Shown piece after piece: positions 8,994 through 18,160 of a DNA stretch of 64,000 nt. The position numbers and the translations under genes were made by a program. Positions within the stretch are counted from its first letter, which is position 1. The number at the start of each line of letters is the position of its first letter. The DNA is from Hyphomicrobiales bacterium. GTDB lineage: Bacteria; Pseudomonadota; Alphaproteobacteria; Parvibaculales; Parvibaculaceae. Where the stretch lies: positions 62,001-126,000 of the forward strand of contig WGND01000011.1 in the NCBI GenBank assembly GCA_016124805.1. Reading direction: 5' to 3'. The notes below the pieces were generated by a model, which saw nothing but the letters and a program-made list of their open reading frames with translations, was not told the origin of the DNA and did not search any database.

Positions 8994-9021
8994 AAAAAGC
9001 AGACCCGAGGGTCTGCTTTTT
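8994..9021. terminator. Bidirectional rho-independent terminator
   Basis: AAAAAGCAGACCC (8994-9006) and GGGTCTGCTTTTT (9009-9021) form a perfect 13-base inverted repeat around a tiny loop. It begins two bases after the rpmG stop on the minus strand and ends in T-tracts on both strands, so it can end rpmG transcription and any plus-strand transcript from the preceding interval. Confidence 0.85.
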
Positions 9022-9022
9022 G

Positions 9023-9190
9023 TTATTTGATCTTGGTTTCCTTGAACTCGACATGCTTGCGCACGACGGGATCATATTTCTTCGTCACATATTTCTCCGT
9101 CATCGTACGGGAATTTTTCTTGGTGACGTAGAAGTAGCCCGTGCCAGCTGTGCTTTCGAGCTTGATCTTGATCGATGTTGGCTTCGCCAT
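9023..9190 (-). CDS. rpmG: 50S ribosomal protein L33
   Basis: A 55-residue basic protein starting [11 protein letters not shown] with the family pattern [11 protein letters not shown] and ending in KETKIK. It is a component of the large ribosomal subunit near the E-site. The four zinc-binding cysteines found in some L33 forms are absent, so this is the zinc-independent type. It follows the MFS gene by 133 bp and is closed by a strong terminator. Its position after pleD and before rnr/topA is common in alphaproteobacteria. Confidence 0.95.
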   Translation of the reverse strand: MAKPTSIKIKLESTAGTGYFYVTKKNSRTMTEKYVTKKYDPVVRKHVEFKETKIK

Positions 9191-9323
9191 GGTGCGAAAT
9201 CCCTGTATTTGCGCGGACTTTAGCCAAGTCTGCGGATGATGTTCGCGCAATCTTCGGATGTGCGGATTGGGCGGGAGAGTACTCAGGCCACCGGCGAAGT
9301 CAACCCCGAAGCCATGAAAAGGG

Positions 9324-10508
9324 CTAGAGCGCGCCGGATCGTGGCGGATGGCGCCAGCGCCACAAGGCAAACAGGGCATAGGCGACGGTGACACCGCCCA
9401 AAAAGGTCGGGAGACCATGGGGCCCATAGATCTGCATGGCGCCACCGCCCATGGCGGGGCCAATCAACGCCCCGAAGCTGTACATCATCACGAAGGCGGC
9501 ATTGGCGGCCCCGAGATCGATTCCCTTGAAGCGCTCGCCAAGCAGGGTCAGGCCGAGCGTATAGAGGCCCGTGACGGTGCCGCCGATAAGGAAGATGGCG
9601 GGTAGGAACAGGCTGCCGCCGGCAAAGAGCGGCATCATGAGGATGAGGCTGCCCCCAAAGCCTGCACAAAGGCCCAAGAGCAGGCGCCTGTCGATCCGGT
9701 CAGCAGCATAGCCGATCGGCATCTGGCAGAGGACATTGCCGAGTGCAAACATTGAAAGTGTTGCGGTCGCGCCAGCCTCGCTCATGCCGACGCGGAGGCT
9801 GTAGAGCGGCAAGAGGTTCATGGAGCCGGCTTCCAGCATGCCAAAGGCAAGCGCGGCAATGGTGGCTGTGGGGGCCACAAAGAGGAAGCTTGAGAAGCCC
9901 TTACCGGAGCCGTGATCACCTTCTTCGACGAAATGCCCGGCGGCGAGGACAGGCACGCAGGCGGTTATCAGCAGGCCGGCAATGATGGCATAGGGCAGCA
10001 GCCCTTCGGAGCCTGCCACCATGAGCACGAAGGGGCCTGTGGCAAAGCCGATGGAGAGGACGGTCGCATAGATCGCCATCAGACGGCCGCGCAGGTGGTC
10101 GGGGGCGAGCTGATTGATCCAGGTTTCGCTGACCACGAATATGACCGTCAGCGTGGCGCCGTTGAGCAGGCGGATGGGAAACCAGATCCAGATATTGGGC
10201 AGCAGGTAATAGGCAATCATGCAGGCGGCTGATGTGACGATGCTCACGAGCAGCAGGTTGCGCGTGCCAAATCGCCTGAGCAGCCAGGGGATGAGCGGCG
10301 TTGTCAGAATGCCGGCAAGGGCGGGCATGGCGGAATTGAAGCCAATGAGCCCGCTGCGCACGCCCATGCGGTCCATGGAAAGCGCCAACAGCGGCATGAC
10401 GGCGGCAAGGCCGATGCCGACAACCGTGAGGCAGGCAATGGCCGCGATGATGCCCAGCCTGCGGTCGCGCGGGGAAAGCATTGTGGGGGGCAGTATCTGG
10501 TCAGTCAT
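9324..10508 (-). CDS. MFS transporter (YcaD-like)
   Basis: A 394-residue protein with about 12 hydrophobic segments. It has the MFS loop 2-3 pattern around [10 protein letters not shown], an SETWINQ motif in helix 4-5 typical of the YcaD-like group, and a second-half equivalent around YAADRIDRR. It should be an inner-membrane secondary transporter; its substrate is unknown. It lies 20 bp behind the NUDIX gene in the topA-to-rpmG minus-strand run. Confidence 0.85.
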   Translation of the reverse strand: MTDQILPPTMLSPRDRRLGIIAAIACLTVVGIGLAAVMPLLALSMDRMGVRSGLIGFNSAMPALAGILTTPLIPWLLRRFGTRNLLLVSIVTSAACMIAYYLLPNIWIWFPIRLLNGATLTVIFVVSETWINQLAPDHLRGRLMAIYATVLSIGFATGPFVLMVAGSEGLLPYAIIAGLLITACVPVLAAGHFVEEGDHGSGKGFSSFLFVAPTATIAALAFGMLEAGSMNLLPLYSLRVGMSEAGATATLSMFALGNVLCQMPIGYAADRIDRRLLLGLCAGFGGSLILMMPLFAGGSLFLPAIFLIGGTVTGLYTLGLTLLGERFKGIDLGAANAAFVMMYSFGALIGPAMGGGAMQIYGPHGLPTFLGGVTVAYALFALWRWRHPPRSGAL

Positions 10509-10528
10509 CTTGCATCACGTCGAAGGGC

Positions 10529-11203
10529 TCAGGGCCTGATAAAGGGGCGGCCGTTTCTGTAGCTGAAGAGCGGTATATGGGCGCGCGGCCTGTCAAACCG
10601 ACCGGCGGCTGCTTCACCTAGCACAAATTCAGTCACATCAATGACCGGTAATTTAAGGGCTTCACGAAGCGTGTACCAACCAAGTTCCTCCAGCTCGCCG
10701 CTGCCGCGCAATTCGCCATGGCTTTCACCGGCATCGGCCACGAAAAAACGGGCATGGAAGCGAATGGGGCTGCCCACCGGTGTGATGGCGCGGGCGGCCA
10801 TGTGAACGGCGTCCAGACGCGGCGCGAGGCCTGCCTTGCGGAAATGGGTCCATGTTTCGCTTCTGACATCGCCGACATCGCCCGGCCCTGCCAGCCAGAT
10901 GCCAGTTTCCTCATAGGTCTCACGGATGGCGGCTGTGGCCAGCGCTTCAGCCTTTGTGCGTGTTGCCGCGCTTTGTTGCATATGGGCATGCACATCCGGC
11001 CTGAAGGAAGTTGCCGGCTGTGCCTTGAAGTCATCCGGATCAAGCTTGCCACCGGGAAAGACAAAGGCATCGGGCACGAAGGCCATGCGCGCGTGACGCC
11101 GCCCCATGAGGACGCGCGGTTCGGACCCGCCGCGATCAATCAGGACCAGACTGGCGGCATCTCTTATCCTCACCGGCGGTTGCGGTTTTTCAGGCAAGAC
11201 CAT
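10529..11203 (-). CDS. NUDIX hydrolase (first of tandem pair)
   Basis: A 224-residue protein with FVFPGGKLD near residue 48 and a NUDIX core RETYEETG further on. The first part of the NUDIX box is separated from RExxEExG by a longer insert than in the classical 23-residue box, as in larger CoA- or nucleotide-diphosphate-acting NUDIX proteins. It should hydrolyse a nucleoside diphosphate linked to another group; substrate unknown. The gene starts 3 bp after the stop of a paralogue, implying duplication and translational coupling. Confidence 0.8.
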   Translation of the reverse strand: MVLPEKPQPPVRIRDAASLVLIDRGGSEPRVLMGRRHARMAFVPDAFVFPGGKLDPDDFKAQPATSFRPDVHAHMQQSAATRTKAEALATAAIRETYEETGIWLAGPGDVGDVRSETWTHFRKAGLAPRLDAVHMAARAITPVGSPIRFHARFFVADAGESHGELRGSGELEELGWYTLREALKLPVIDVTEFVLGEAAAGRFDRPRAHIPLFSYRNGRPFIRP

Positions 11204-11206
11204 GCA

Positions 11207-11974
11207 TCAGGCCTTGATCAGATCGCGGATCGCATTGCCGGCGCGGAAATGAATGAAGGGTACGTCACGTTGTTCCTGCGCGGCCTTTTTGAGCGCCATG
11301 CGCTGCTCAATTTCATCAAGCACGATGCGGGTGATGTTGGGCAGATCAAGATCGCGGGCATCGGTGATCGTCACCCAATGCAGGCCCTGCAATTCGCCCG
11401 AGCCGGTCGTCTTCACCGGGTCGCCATGAATATGCTCGGCATCGGCGATGAAGAAGCGCGTGTCGAAGCGGCGGGTGCGATAGGGCGGGGTGATGGCGCG
11501 GGCGACAAAATCGAGCGCCGTCAGATCGGGGGCAACGCCCTGTGAAAAATATTCGGCCCATTCACTGTTTCGTGTGCGCATGCGGGTCTCGACCGGGCGA
11601 CCGATGATGAGACCGGTTTCCTCGAATGTTTCACGCACGGCGGCCATGGCCATGGCACGGGCGCGGGCAAGGCTTGGCTTGCCGCGCATCCGGTGCAGCA
11701 GGCGCTGTGCGACCGGCTCGCGCAATTCCTGGGCGGCGCGGACACGGCTGTCTGCCGGATCAACGCGGCCACCGGGGAAAACAAATTTGTTGGGCATGAA
11801 TTTATGGTCGGCATGGCGCTGACCCATGAGCACGCGCGGGGCGCTGCCATCATAGCGCACAAGGATCAGTGTCGCGGCATCACGCGGGCGCACGGCCTTG
11901 CCAGCGGATGCTTCGCGATATTCCTGTTCGCGGGATTTTTTCGGATCAAATAGCGGAGAAGATGGGGCGGCCAT
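11207..11974 (-). CDS. NUDIX hydrolase (second of tandem pair)
   Basis: A 255-residue protein with FVFPGGRVDP and the catalytic RETFEETG (Glu residues for Mg binding). It resembles the neighbouring 224-residue NUDIX protein throughout, for example PRDAATLILV against IRDAASLVLI and PRVLMGQRH against PRVLMGRRH, so the pair arose by tandem duplication. Both keep their catalytic residues. It is transcribed with the DUF983 gene upstream and the paralogue downstream. Confidence 0.8.
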   Translation of the reverse strand: MAAPSSPLFDPKKSREQEYREASAGKAVRPRDAATLILVRYDGSAPRVLMGQRHADHKFMPNKFVFPGGRVDPADSRVRAAQELREPVAQRLLHRMRGKPSLARARAMAMAAVRETFEETGLIIGRPVETRMRTRNSEWAEYFSQGVAPDLTALDFVARAITPPYRTRRFDTRFFIADAEHIHGDPVKTTGSGELQGLHWVTITDARDLDLPNITRIVLDEIEQRMALKKAAQEQRDVPFIHFRAGNAIRDLIKA

Positions 11975-12048
11975 GATGCATCCTTCGAATGGGGCAATTT
12001 CTTTTGCCGGGAGGATGCAACGTCAGCCGCGCAAGGTCCAGCTTCGGA

Positions 12049-12477
12049 TTAAAGCTGACTTTCCGCTTTGTCCCCAAAGCCTGCCATGCGCAGGGCCCAT
12101 TGCCAGCCGATAACAGCGCCTTTGATGCGCGGCAACAAATAGACTGTCAGACCCAACGTCAGGGCGGGCCAGGCGACCATATGGACCCAGATGGGCGGCA
12201 GATATTCAAGTTCCACAAAAAGCATCAGCGGCACCACAATGTGGCCCACGATCAAAATGGTGAAATAAGGCGGCGCATCATCCGCCTCGTGGCATGTGAG
12301 GTCGGTATGGCAATGGGTGCATTCCGGCGTTGCCTTCAGGAAGCGCGCAAAGAGCCGCCCCTTGCCGCAGGCGGGACATTTCATCTTGAAGCCGCGCCAC
12401 ATGGACTGTCCTGTCGGGCGGTCGCTGGCTGCTGCCTTGAAGGTCCGGGGATCTGAGGTCAATGCTGTCATGCTCAT
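12049..12477 (-). CDS. DUF983-family membrane protein
   Basis: From ATG 12477 the protein is about 142 residues. It has a CPACGKGRLF...CTHCHTDL motif (two CxxC pairs, a likely zinc ribbon) followed by two transmembrane segments (about FTILIVGHIVVPLMLFV and MVAWPALTLGLTVYLL). This is the DUF983 layout; function is unknown. The open frame extends to 12573 but the extra 32 residues do not look like the family and lack a ribosome site. It lies between rnr and the NUDIX pair. Confidence 0.82.
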   Translation of the reverse strand: MSMTALTSDPRTFKAAASDRPTGQSMWRGFKMKCPACGKGRLFARFLKATPECTHCHTDLTCHEADDAPPYFTILIVGHIVVPLMLFVELEYLPPIWVHMVAWPALTLGLTVYLLPRIKGAVIGWQWALRMAGFGDKAESQL

Positions 12478-12582
12478 GTTGGTCGCCAATACGGGTAATT
12501 TGATGCCATTTCCTGCCTTGCAGATTTGACGCATTCCAACAAAGAAAGAATGTGGCGCGTTGACGCGTGACAAATGCGCTCG

Positions 12583-15036
12583 TCAGGCGTCCCGTTTTGG
12601 CTTGGCGTTGGATTTTCGTGCGGGCTTCTTGGCGCGGGCCGGTTTCTTGGCCTTGGGGGTTTTTGAACGGGCTTTGCGTTCTTCTTTCGGCGTGTCTGCC
12701 TTGTCGCCATTGGCGCGCAGGGCTCTGGGTTTCATTGGTGCGCGGCGGGGCGCGCCGCGGCCAAAGTTCTGGCGGGGACGCGGGCCGGTAAAGGGCTTGC
12801 CCTCATGGCCGCCTTCCAGCATTTCAAAGCGCAGGCCGCCAGTGACAGGCACGGCTTCTTCCAGCCGAACGCTGACGGTATCGCCCAGCCTGTAGGTATG
12901 GCCCGTGCGCTCGCCAATGATGGAGTGGCTGGCTTCATCGTGGTGGAAAAACTCATTGCCAAGATTGGCGATGGGGACAAGGCCGTCGGCGCCGGTATCT
13001 GCGAGTTTGACGAAGAGGCCGAAACGCGTCACGCCGGCAATACGGCCGGTGAAGGTCGCGCCGATATGGCTTTCAAGATAGCGCGCAATGAAGCGGTCGG
13101 TTGATTCACGTTCAGCCAGCATGGAGCGGCGCTCGGTCAGCGAAATATGTTCGGCGATGTCACTGAGCTCGGCCACTTCGCTCTCGCTTTGCCCGTCCTC
13201 ACCAAAGCCCAGACCTGCAATCAGGGCGCGATGCACGACAAGATCGGCATAGCGGCGGATCGGCGAGGTGAAGTGCGCATAGCGCCGCAGATTGAGCCCG
13301 AAATGGCCGATATTGTCGGCCGAATAAATGGCCTGGGATTGCGAACGCAAGACGACATCGCTCACCATCTGGCTGTATTCAGTGCCCTGCACCTCATCAA
13401 GCACGCGATTGAAGCTTGAAGGCCGGATGTTCTTGTCCTTGCCAAAGCTCATATTCAGCGTGGCGAGGAAATCTGTCAGCGCGACGAGTTTTTCAGCCGA
13501 GGGCGTGTCGTGCACGCGATAGATGGTCGGCTTATGCTTTTCCTCTGACGCTTCGGCGGCGCAGACATTTGCCTGAATCATGAACTCCTCAATGAGGCGC
13601 ATGGATTCAAATTTCTCGGCGATGCGGACGCCTTTGAGGTTGCCGTCCTTGTCGAGGTCAATCTTGTATTCGGGCAAATCCAGATTGAGCGGACCGCGCG
13701 CATCCCTCGCTTTGGCAATAATCTGATAGGCATTCCAGAGCGGCTTCAGCACCGTTTCGAGGAGGGGTCCTGATTTCTCATCCGGGTTGCCGTCGATTGC
13801 CTGCTGCATCTGCCTGTAGCTGAGCTTGGCGGCGGATTTCATGATGGCGCGCATGAATTTGTGGCTGCGCTTCTGGCCCTGTGCGTCAAAGACCATGCGC
13901 ACGGCAAGGCAGGGGCGTTCTTCAAGTTCACGCAGCGAGCAGAGATCATTGGAAATGCGCTCGGGCAACATCGGCACGACGCGATCAGGAAAATAGGTCG
14001 AGTTGCCGCGCTTGCGGGCCTCGCGGTCCATGGCGGAGCCCCGGCGCACATAGGCGGCGACATCGGCAATGGCAACGATGACGACAACGCCGCCTTCATT
14101 CTTGGGATCATCATCGGAGGCGGCCCAGACGGCGTCGTCATGGTCGCGGGCATCCACCGGGTCGATGGTGACAAGCGGTATGTCGCGCAGATCAACGCGG
14201 CCCTTGGCACTGGCGGCAGGGGCGGCCTCGGCCTCGCGCAGGGTTTCTTCGGGAAAGGCATCAGGAATACTATGGGCATGAATGGCAATCAGGCTGATGG
14301 AGCGGGGATCATTGCTGTCGCCGAAAATTTCACGGATGCGCGCGCGCGGGCGGCCATGGCCCTTGCCGGGAATGGTTTCGGCAAGAACAAGATTGCCGTC
14401 TTCGGCGTCATTCACATCATGCGCGCCGATTTCAAATTCATTGCGGACGCGCTTGTCGACCGGGATCAGGCGACCGCCCAGCGCATTGGCACGGAAGAGG
14501 CCGAGGATGCGTTCAGCGCCCTTGCCGACGAGCCGGATGACACGCGCTTCGTAAGCATAGAGCTGCGTGTCATCGGTGTTGGGCGTCATCTTGGCAAGCA
14601 CGCGATCACCGACACCGGCAGGCGCTTCGGCATCGCGCTCGCGGCGGCCCGGTTTTTTCGGGTCGGGGGCGATGACAATTTGTGGCGGCGGGGTGTCGCC
14701 ATCCCATTCCACGGGACGTGCGACGAGATCGCCATCAATATCGCGATGGGTGATCTCGATAATGCTGATGGGTTTGAGCACGCCGACCTTCTTGATACCG
14801 GCATCTTCGCGCTTGGCGATGAGGCCTTCCTCGGCGAGTTGCTTGAGCATCTGCTTGAGGGGAATACGGTCATCGCCGCGAATGCCGAAGGCTCGACCGA
14901 TTTCACGTTTGCCGATCTTGCCGTCGCTTTCAGCGATGAAGGCGAGCAGTTCCTCTCGCGAGGGCAGGTTGCCGTCTGGCCTGGCCTGTTTCCTGCGGGG
15001 TTTGCCGGATCCGATGGGCGGCTTTGCTTTTGCCAC
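12583..15036 (-). CDS. rnr: Ribonuclease R
   Basis: An 817-residue 3'-5' exoribonuclease of the RNase II superfamily. In order: an N-terminal winged-helix-like segment, cold-shock domains, the RNB catalytic domain with the Asp cluster in DPVDARDHDDAVW, an S1 domain near FTGRIAGVTRFGLFV, and a basic tail rich in Lys, Ala and Pro. RNase R degrades structured RNA and, with tmRNA, non-stop mRNA; smpB is elsewhere in this window. It starts 2 bp after the topA stop. The tail resembles those of TopA and the H1-like protein in composition. Confidence 0.94.
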   Translation of the reverse strand: MAKAKPPIGSGKPRRKQARPDGNLPSREELLAFIAESDGKIGKREIGRAFGIRGDDRIPLKQMLKQLAEEGLIAKREDAGIKKVGVLKPISIIEITHRDIDGDLVARPVEWDGDTPPPQIVIAPDPKKPGRRERDAEAPAGVGDRVLAKMTPNTDDTQLYAYEARVIRLVGKGAERILGLFRANALGGRLIPVDKRVRNEFEIGAHDVNDAEDGNLVLAETIPGKGHGRPRARIREIFGDSNDPRSISLIAIHAHSIPDAFPEETLREAEAAPAASAKGRVDLRDIPLVTIDPVDARDHDDAVWAASDDDPKNEGGVVVIVAIADVAAYVRRGSAMDREARKRGNSTYFPDRVVPMLPERISNDLCSLRELEERPCLAVRMVFDAQGQKRSHKFMRAIMKSAAKLSYRQMQQAIDGNPDEKSGPLLETVLKPLWNAYQIIAKARDARGPLNLDLPEYKIDLDKDGNLKGVRIAEKFESMRLIEEFMIQANVCAAEASEEKHKPTIYRVHDTPSAEKLVALTDFLATLNMSFGKDKNIRPSSFNRVLDEVQGTEYSQMVSDVVLRSQSQAIYSADNIGHFGLNLRRYAHFTSPIRRYADLVVHRALIAGLGFGEDGQSESEVAELSDIAEHISLTERRSMLAERESTDRFIARYLESHIGATFTGRIAGVTRFGLFVKLADTGADGLVPIANLGNEFFHHDEASHSIIGERTGHTYRLGDTVSVRLEEAVPVTGGLRFEMLEGGHEGKPFTGPRPRQNFGRGAPRRAPMKPRALRANGDKADTPKEERKARSKTPKAKKPARAKKPARKSNAKPKRDA

Positions 15037-15038
15037 GA

Positions 15039-17783
15039 TCAGTCCGCCGCGCTAGCTGTTTTGTTTTTCGCCTTGGTCGCAGGTTTCTTCGAGGCAGGTT
15101 TCTTCGCGGCAGGTTTCTTGGCAGCTGGCTTCTGGGTTGCGGCTTTCTTTTTGGGTGCTGCCTCGGCGTCAACAGCGGCGGCGGGTTTTTTTGCCGCTGC
15201 CTTTTTGGGAGCTGCTTTCTTCGCTGCCGGCTTTTTGGCGGCAGGCTTTTTCGCAGCCGGTTTTTTGGCTGGTTTTTTCTTGCCGCTCTTGGCGTCTTTC
15301 TCTGCGACCAGGGCCAAGGCTTCCTGCAGCGTCACCGACATGGGATCGGTCGCTTTGGGTATCGTCGCATTGGTCGTGCCATGCTTGACGTAAGGCCCAT
15401 ATTTGCCTTCGCGGAGCTGGACGGGCTTGCCGCTATCTGGATGCTCGCCGAGTTCTTTCAGAATTTTTCCGGCACGTTCCTCGGCGCGGGCAATCTTCTC
15501 GGCCAGCACATCAACAGCGCGGTTGATGCCAATGTCGAACAGCTCTTCCGGGTCCTTCAGATTGGCATAGGTGCCATCATGCAAAATGAAGGGACCAAAG
15601 CGACCGAGGCCTGCCGTGATCTTCTTGCCGGTCTCGGGATGCAGGCCGACTTCACGCGGCAGCGTGAGAAGGCGCAGCGCGGCATCAAGGTCAACATCCG
15701 ACGCCGCCATTTTGGCGGGCAGGCCGCTGCGCTTGGGCTTGTCGCCTTCTTCCAGCGGTGCCCGTTCGACATAAGGACCAAAGCGGCCGGACTTGAGCGA
15801 AATCTCGGCCTTGGTTTCCGGGTCAATGCCGAGCACGCGGTCGCCGGTTGCTTCCTCGCCATCGGCAGGGATGGTGAGCTGACGGGTAAAGCGGCATTCG
15901 GGATAATTCGAGCAGCCGACAAAGGCGCCGAACTTGCCGACTTTCAGCGAAAGCTGGCCGGTGCCGCAGGTGGGGCAGATGCGCGGATCGCTGCCATCTT
16001 CCTTGGCCGGGAAAACATGCGGCCCCAGCACTTCATTGAGGCGGTCGAGAACTTCGGTGATCCGCAGTTCCTTGGCCTGTTCGGTGGCAACGCTGAACTG
16101 CTGCCAGAATTCGCGCAGCACATCCTTCCAGTCGAGTTCGCCCGCCGACACCCTGTCGAGCTTTTCTTCGAGCTGGGCCGTGAAGTCATATTCCACATAG
16201 CGCGTGAAGAAATTTTCAAGGAAGGCTGTGACGAGGCGTCCCTTGTCTTCCGGCTTCAGACGCTTCTGATCCATGATGACATAGTTGCGGTCACGCAATG
16301 TCTGCAGCGTAGAGGCATAGGTCGACGGGCGGCCAATGCCGAGTTCTTCCATGCGCTTGACGAGCGTGGCTTCGGAAAAGCGCGGTGGCGGCTCGGTGAA
16401 ATGCTGGTCGGGCCGGACCTTGTCGAGGCCGAGCTTGTCGCCTTTTTCCATCTTGGGCAGGCGGCCATCATCGGCGTCATCATCCGGCTCATCGCGGCCC
16501 TCCTGATAGAGGCGGAGGAAACCGTCAAAGAGAATAACGGAGCCGGTGGCGCGCAGACCGATGCGCTCCTCATCGGCTTCAATCTCGATCGTTGTGCGTT
16601 CAAGGCGCACGGATTCCATCTGGCTGGCGACCGTCCGGTTCCAGACCAGTTCATAGAGTTTGCGCTGGTCCTCATCGAGCATCCTGGCAGCATGCTTGGG
16701 CAGGCGCGAAAGGTCGGTCGGTCGGATGGCCTCATGCGCTTCCTGCGCGTTCTTGGCCTTGGTCTTATATATGCGCGGGGTGTCGGGCAGATAGGTTTCG
16801 CCGAATTCATTATTGATGACGGTGCGGGCCTGGGCGAGGGCTTCGTCGGCAATCTGCACGCCATCGGTTCGCATATAGGTGATGAGACCGGTGGTTTCGC
16901 CGTCAATCTCCACGCCTTCATAAAGGCGCTGCGCGATCTGCATGGTGCGGCTGGCCGAAAAGCCGAGCTTGCGCGAAGCTTCCTGCTGCAGCGTCGAGGT
17001 GGTGAAGGGCGGATTGGGATTGCGGCGTGCCGGTTTGGCTTCCACGCTGGTGACGCGATAATGCGACCGCGCCATGCGCGCCACGATCTCGTCGGCGGTT
17101 TCCTTGTTCGGGATGTCGAACTTGTCGAGCTTCTTGCCGTCGAGTGTCACGATGCGTGAGACAAAGGCTGTGCCTGCCGTCGTCTTCAGATCGGCTTCAA
17201 TGGTCCAGTATTCCTGCGAACGGAAGGCTTCGATTTCCAGTTCCCGATCACAGATCAGGCGGAGCGCGACAGATTGCACGCGGCCTGCCGAACGGGCGCC
17301 GGGCAGCTTGCGCCACAGCACCGGCGACAGCGTGAAGCCGACGAGGTAATCGAGGGCGCGGCGCGCCAGATAGGCGTCGATCAGTTCCTTGTCGAGCGCG
17401 CGGGGCTTCTCCATCGCCTCCAGCACCGATTTCTTGGTGATGGCGTTGAAGACAACGCGCTGCACATCGACACCGTCGAGCACCTTCTTCTTTTTCAGAA
17501 CTTCCAGCACATGCCAGGAAATGGCTTCCCCTTCGCGATCAGGGTCGGTTGCAAGAATGAGCTTGTCGGAGCCTTTGACGGCGGTCGCAATTTCGTTGAG
17601 GCGCTTCTGGGATTTGGCGTCCACATCCCAGGCCATGGAGAAATCATGGTCCGGCTGGACCGAGCCATCCTTGGAGGGCAGGTCGCGCACATGGCCATAG
17701 GAGGCCAGGACCTTGAAGCCCTTGCCCAGATATTTGTTGATTGTCTTGGCCTTGGCCGGGGACTCGACGATTACGACGTCCAT
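15039..17783 (-). CDS. topA: DNA topoisomerase I
   Basis: The 914-residue type IA topoisomerase opens with VVIVESPAKAKTINKYLG (Toprim), has the active-site Tyr in ITYMRTDG, and one clear four-Cys zinc finger (CPTCGTG...CSNYPEC), followed by degenerate finger-like repeats and a long Lys/Ala/Pro tail in the last 110 residues with repeated PAAKK units. It relaxes negative supercoils behind RNA polymerase. Basic tails aid DNA and polymerase binding in other bacteria; here the tail is long. topA heads a seven-gene minus-strand run. Confidence 0.95.
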   Translation of the reverse strand: MDVVIVESPAKAKTINKYLGKGFKVLASYGHVRDLPSKDGSVQPDHDFSMAWDVDAKSQKRLNEIATAVKGSDKLILATDPDREGEAISWHVLEVLKKKKVLDGVDVQRVVFNAITKKSVLEAMEKPRALDKELIDAYLARRALDYLVGFTLSPVLWRKLPGARSAGRVQSVALRLICDRELEIEAFRSQEYWTIEADLKTTAGTAFVSRIVTLDGKKLDKFDIPNKETADEIVARMARSHYRVTSVEAKPARRNPNPPFTTSTLQQEASRKLGFSASRTMQIAQRLYEGVEIDGETTGLITYMRTDGVQIADEALAQARTVINNEFGETYLPDTPRIYKTKAKNAQEAHEAIRPTDLSRLPKHAARMLDEDQRKLYELVWNRTVASQMESVRLERTTIEIEADEERIGLRATGSVILFDGFLRLYQEGRDEPDDDADDGRLPKMEKGDKLGLDKVRPDQHFTEPPPRFSEATLVKRMEELGIGRPSTYASTLQTLRDRNYVIMDQKRLKPEDKGRLVTAFLENFFTRYVEYDFTAQLEEKLDRVSAGELDWKDVLREFWQQFSVATEQAKELRITEVLDRLNEVLGPHVFPAKEDGSDPRICPTCGTGQLSLKVGKFGAFVGCSNYPECRFTRQLTIPADGEEATGDRVLGIDPETKAEISLKSGRFGPYVERAPLEEGDKPKRSGLPAKMAASDVDLDAALRLLTLPREVGLHPETGKKITAGLGRFGPFILHDGTYANLKDPEELFDIGINRAVDVLAEKIARAEERAGKILKELGEHPDSGKPVQLREGKYGPYVKHGTTNATIPKATDPMSVTLQEALALVAEKDAKSGKKKPAKKPAAKKPAAKKPAAKKAAPKKAAAKKPAAAVDAEAAPKKKAATQKPAAKKPAAKKPASKKPATKAKNKTASAAD

Positions 17784-18160
17784 GAGGGCTCGTGCTCTTT
17801 ATATATGACTGTCGGCGGCCTCGGCCCGCCGGGAATCTCGGTATTTGAGCCACGCGACCGGGTTCGCGAGGCGCATCCTCTTTTCCGCGATTGCGGAAAA
17901 ACATGGTTCTTCGCCGAAAATCTCAGATGAAATCAGGGAATCTCCCCGCATCGGATCGCCGTTCACCGATGGCAGAACATGGTGAAAAGCCTATCGCCTG
18001 TCAAATCAGGCCGGATTTTCCTTCGCGGAAGGGGATTTTCCGGCGCCGGATTGCGTCATTTCCGGAGAGGTGGGGCCGAAAACAGCTATTTCAATCTAAA
18101 AACTTAGGATATAGTTCTTTAGTTCTATTTTTATGGAATTGTCTTCGGGGAGATGATGAG
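17784..18160. other. Divergent upstream region of topA and an 83-residue gene
   Basis: About 375 bases without a gene between divergent starts. It holds a perfect inverted repeat at 17881-17900, two GGATTTTCC copies near 18010-18045 flanking CCTTCGCGGAAGG, and an AT-rich stretch (18088-18140) likely to carry the promoter for the small plus-strand gene. TTTCCG-type words recur several times, possibly operator sites. No RNA gene was recognised. Confidence 0.5.
17881..17900. promoter_or_regulatory. Perfect inverted repeat upstream of topA
   Basis: TTTTCCGC (17881-17888) and GCGGAAAA (17893-17900) form a perfect 8-base inverted repeat with a 4-base centre, about 100 bases before the topA start. 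It has no T-run context of a terminator in an intergenic region between divergent genes, so a protein-binding operator is the more likely reading. No known consensus was recognised. Confidence 0.4.

Larger units (their letters stand above)
8621..9022. other. Gene-free interval between pleD and rpmG
   Basis: About 400 bases without a convincing gene. After pleD come a CGGCATGCCG palindrome (8656-8665) and a weak TGACG/CGTCA stem (8669-8681) followed by a T-rich run, possibly a weak terminator. 8682-8716 is AT-rich and could hold a promoter. Then come a hairpin, a rod-like self-complementary segment and the rpmG-side terminator, listed separately. A 62-codon plus-strand reading (8758-8946) looks non-coding: it uses TTA leucine codons unlike its neighbours and lies over the paired segments. 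Confidence 0.6.

Noticed and set aside
13861..17159. Very long plus-strand open frames opposite rnr and topA
   Set aside because: They mirror well-supported genes in a G+C-rich genome; the Phe/Leu/Gly repeats come from the antisense of the Lys/Ala tail of TopA.
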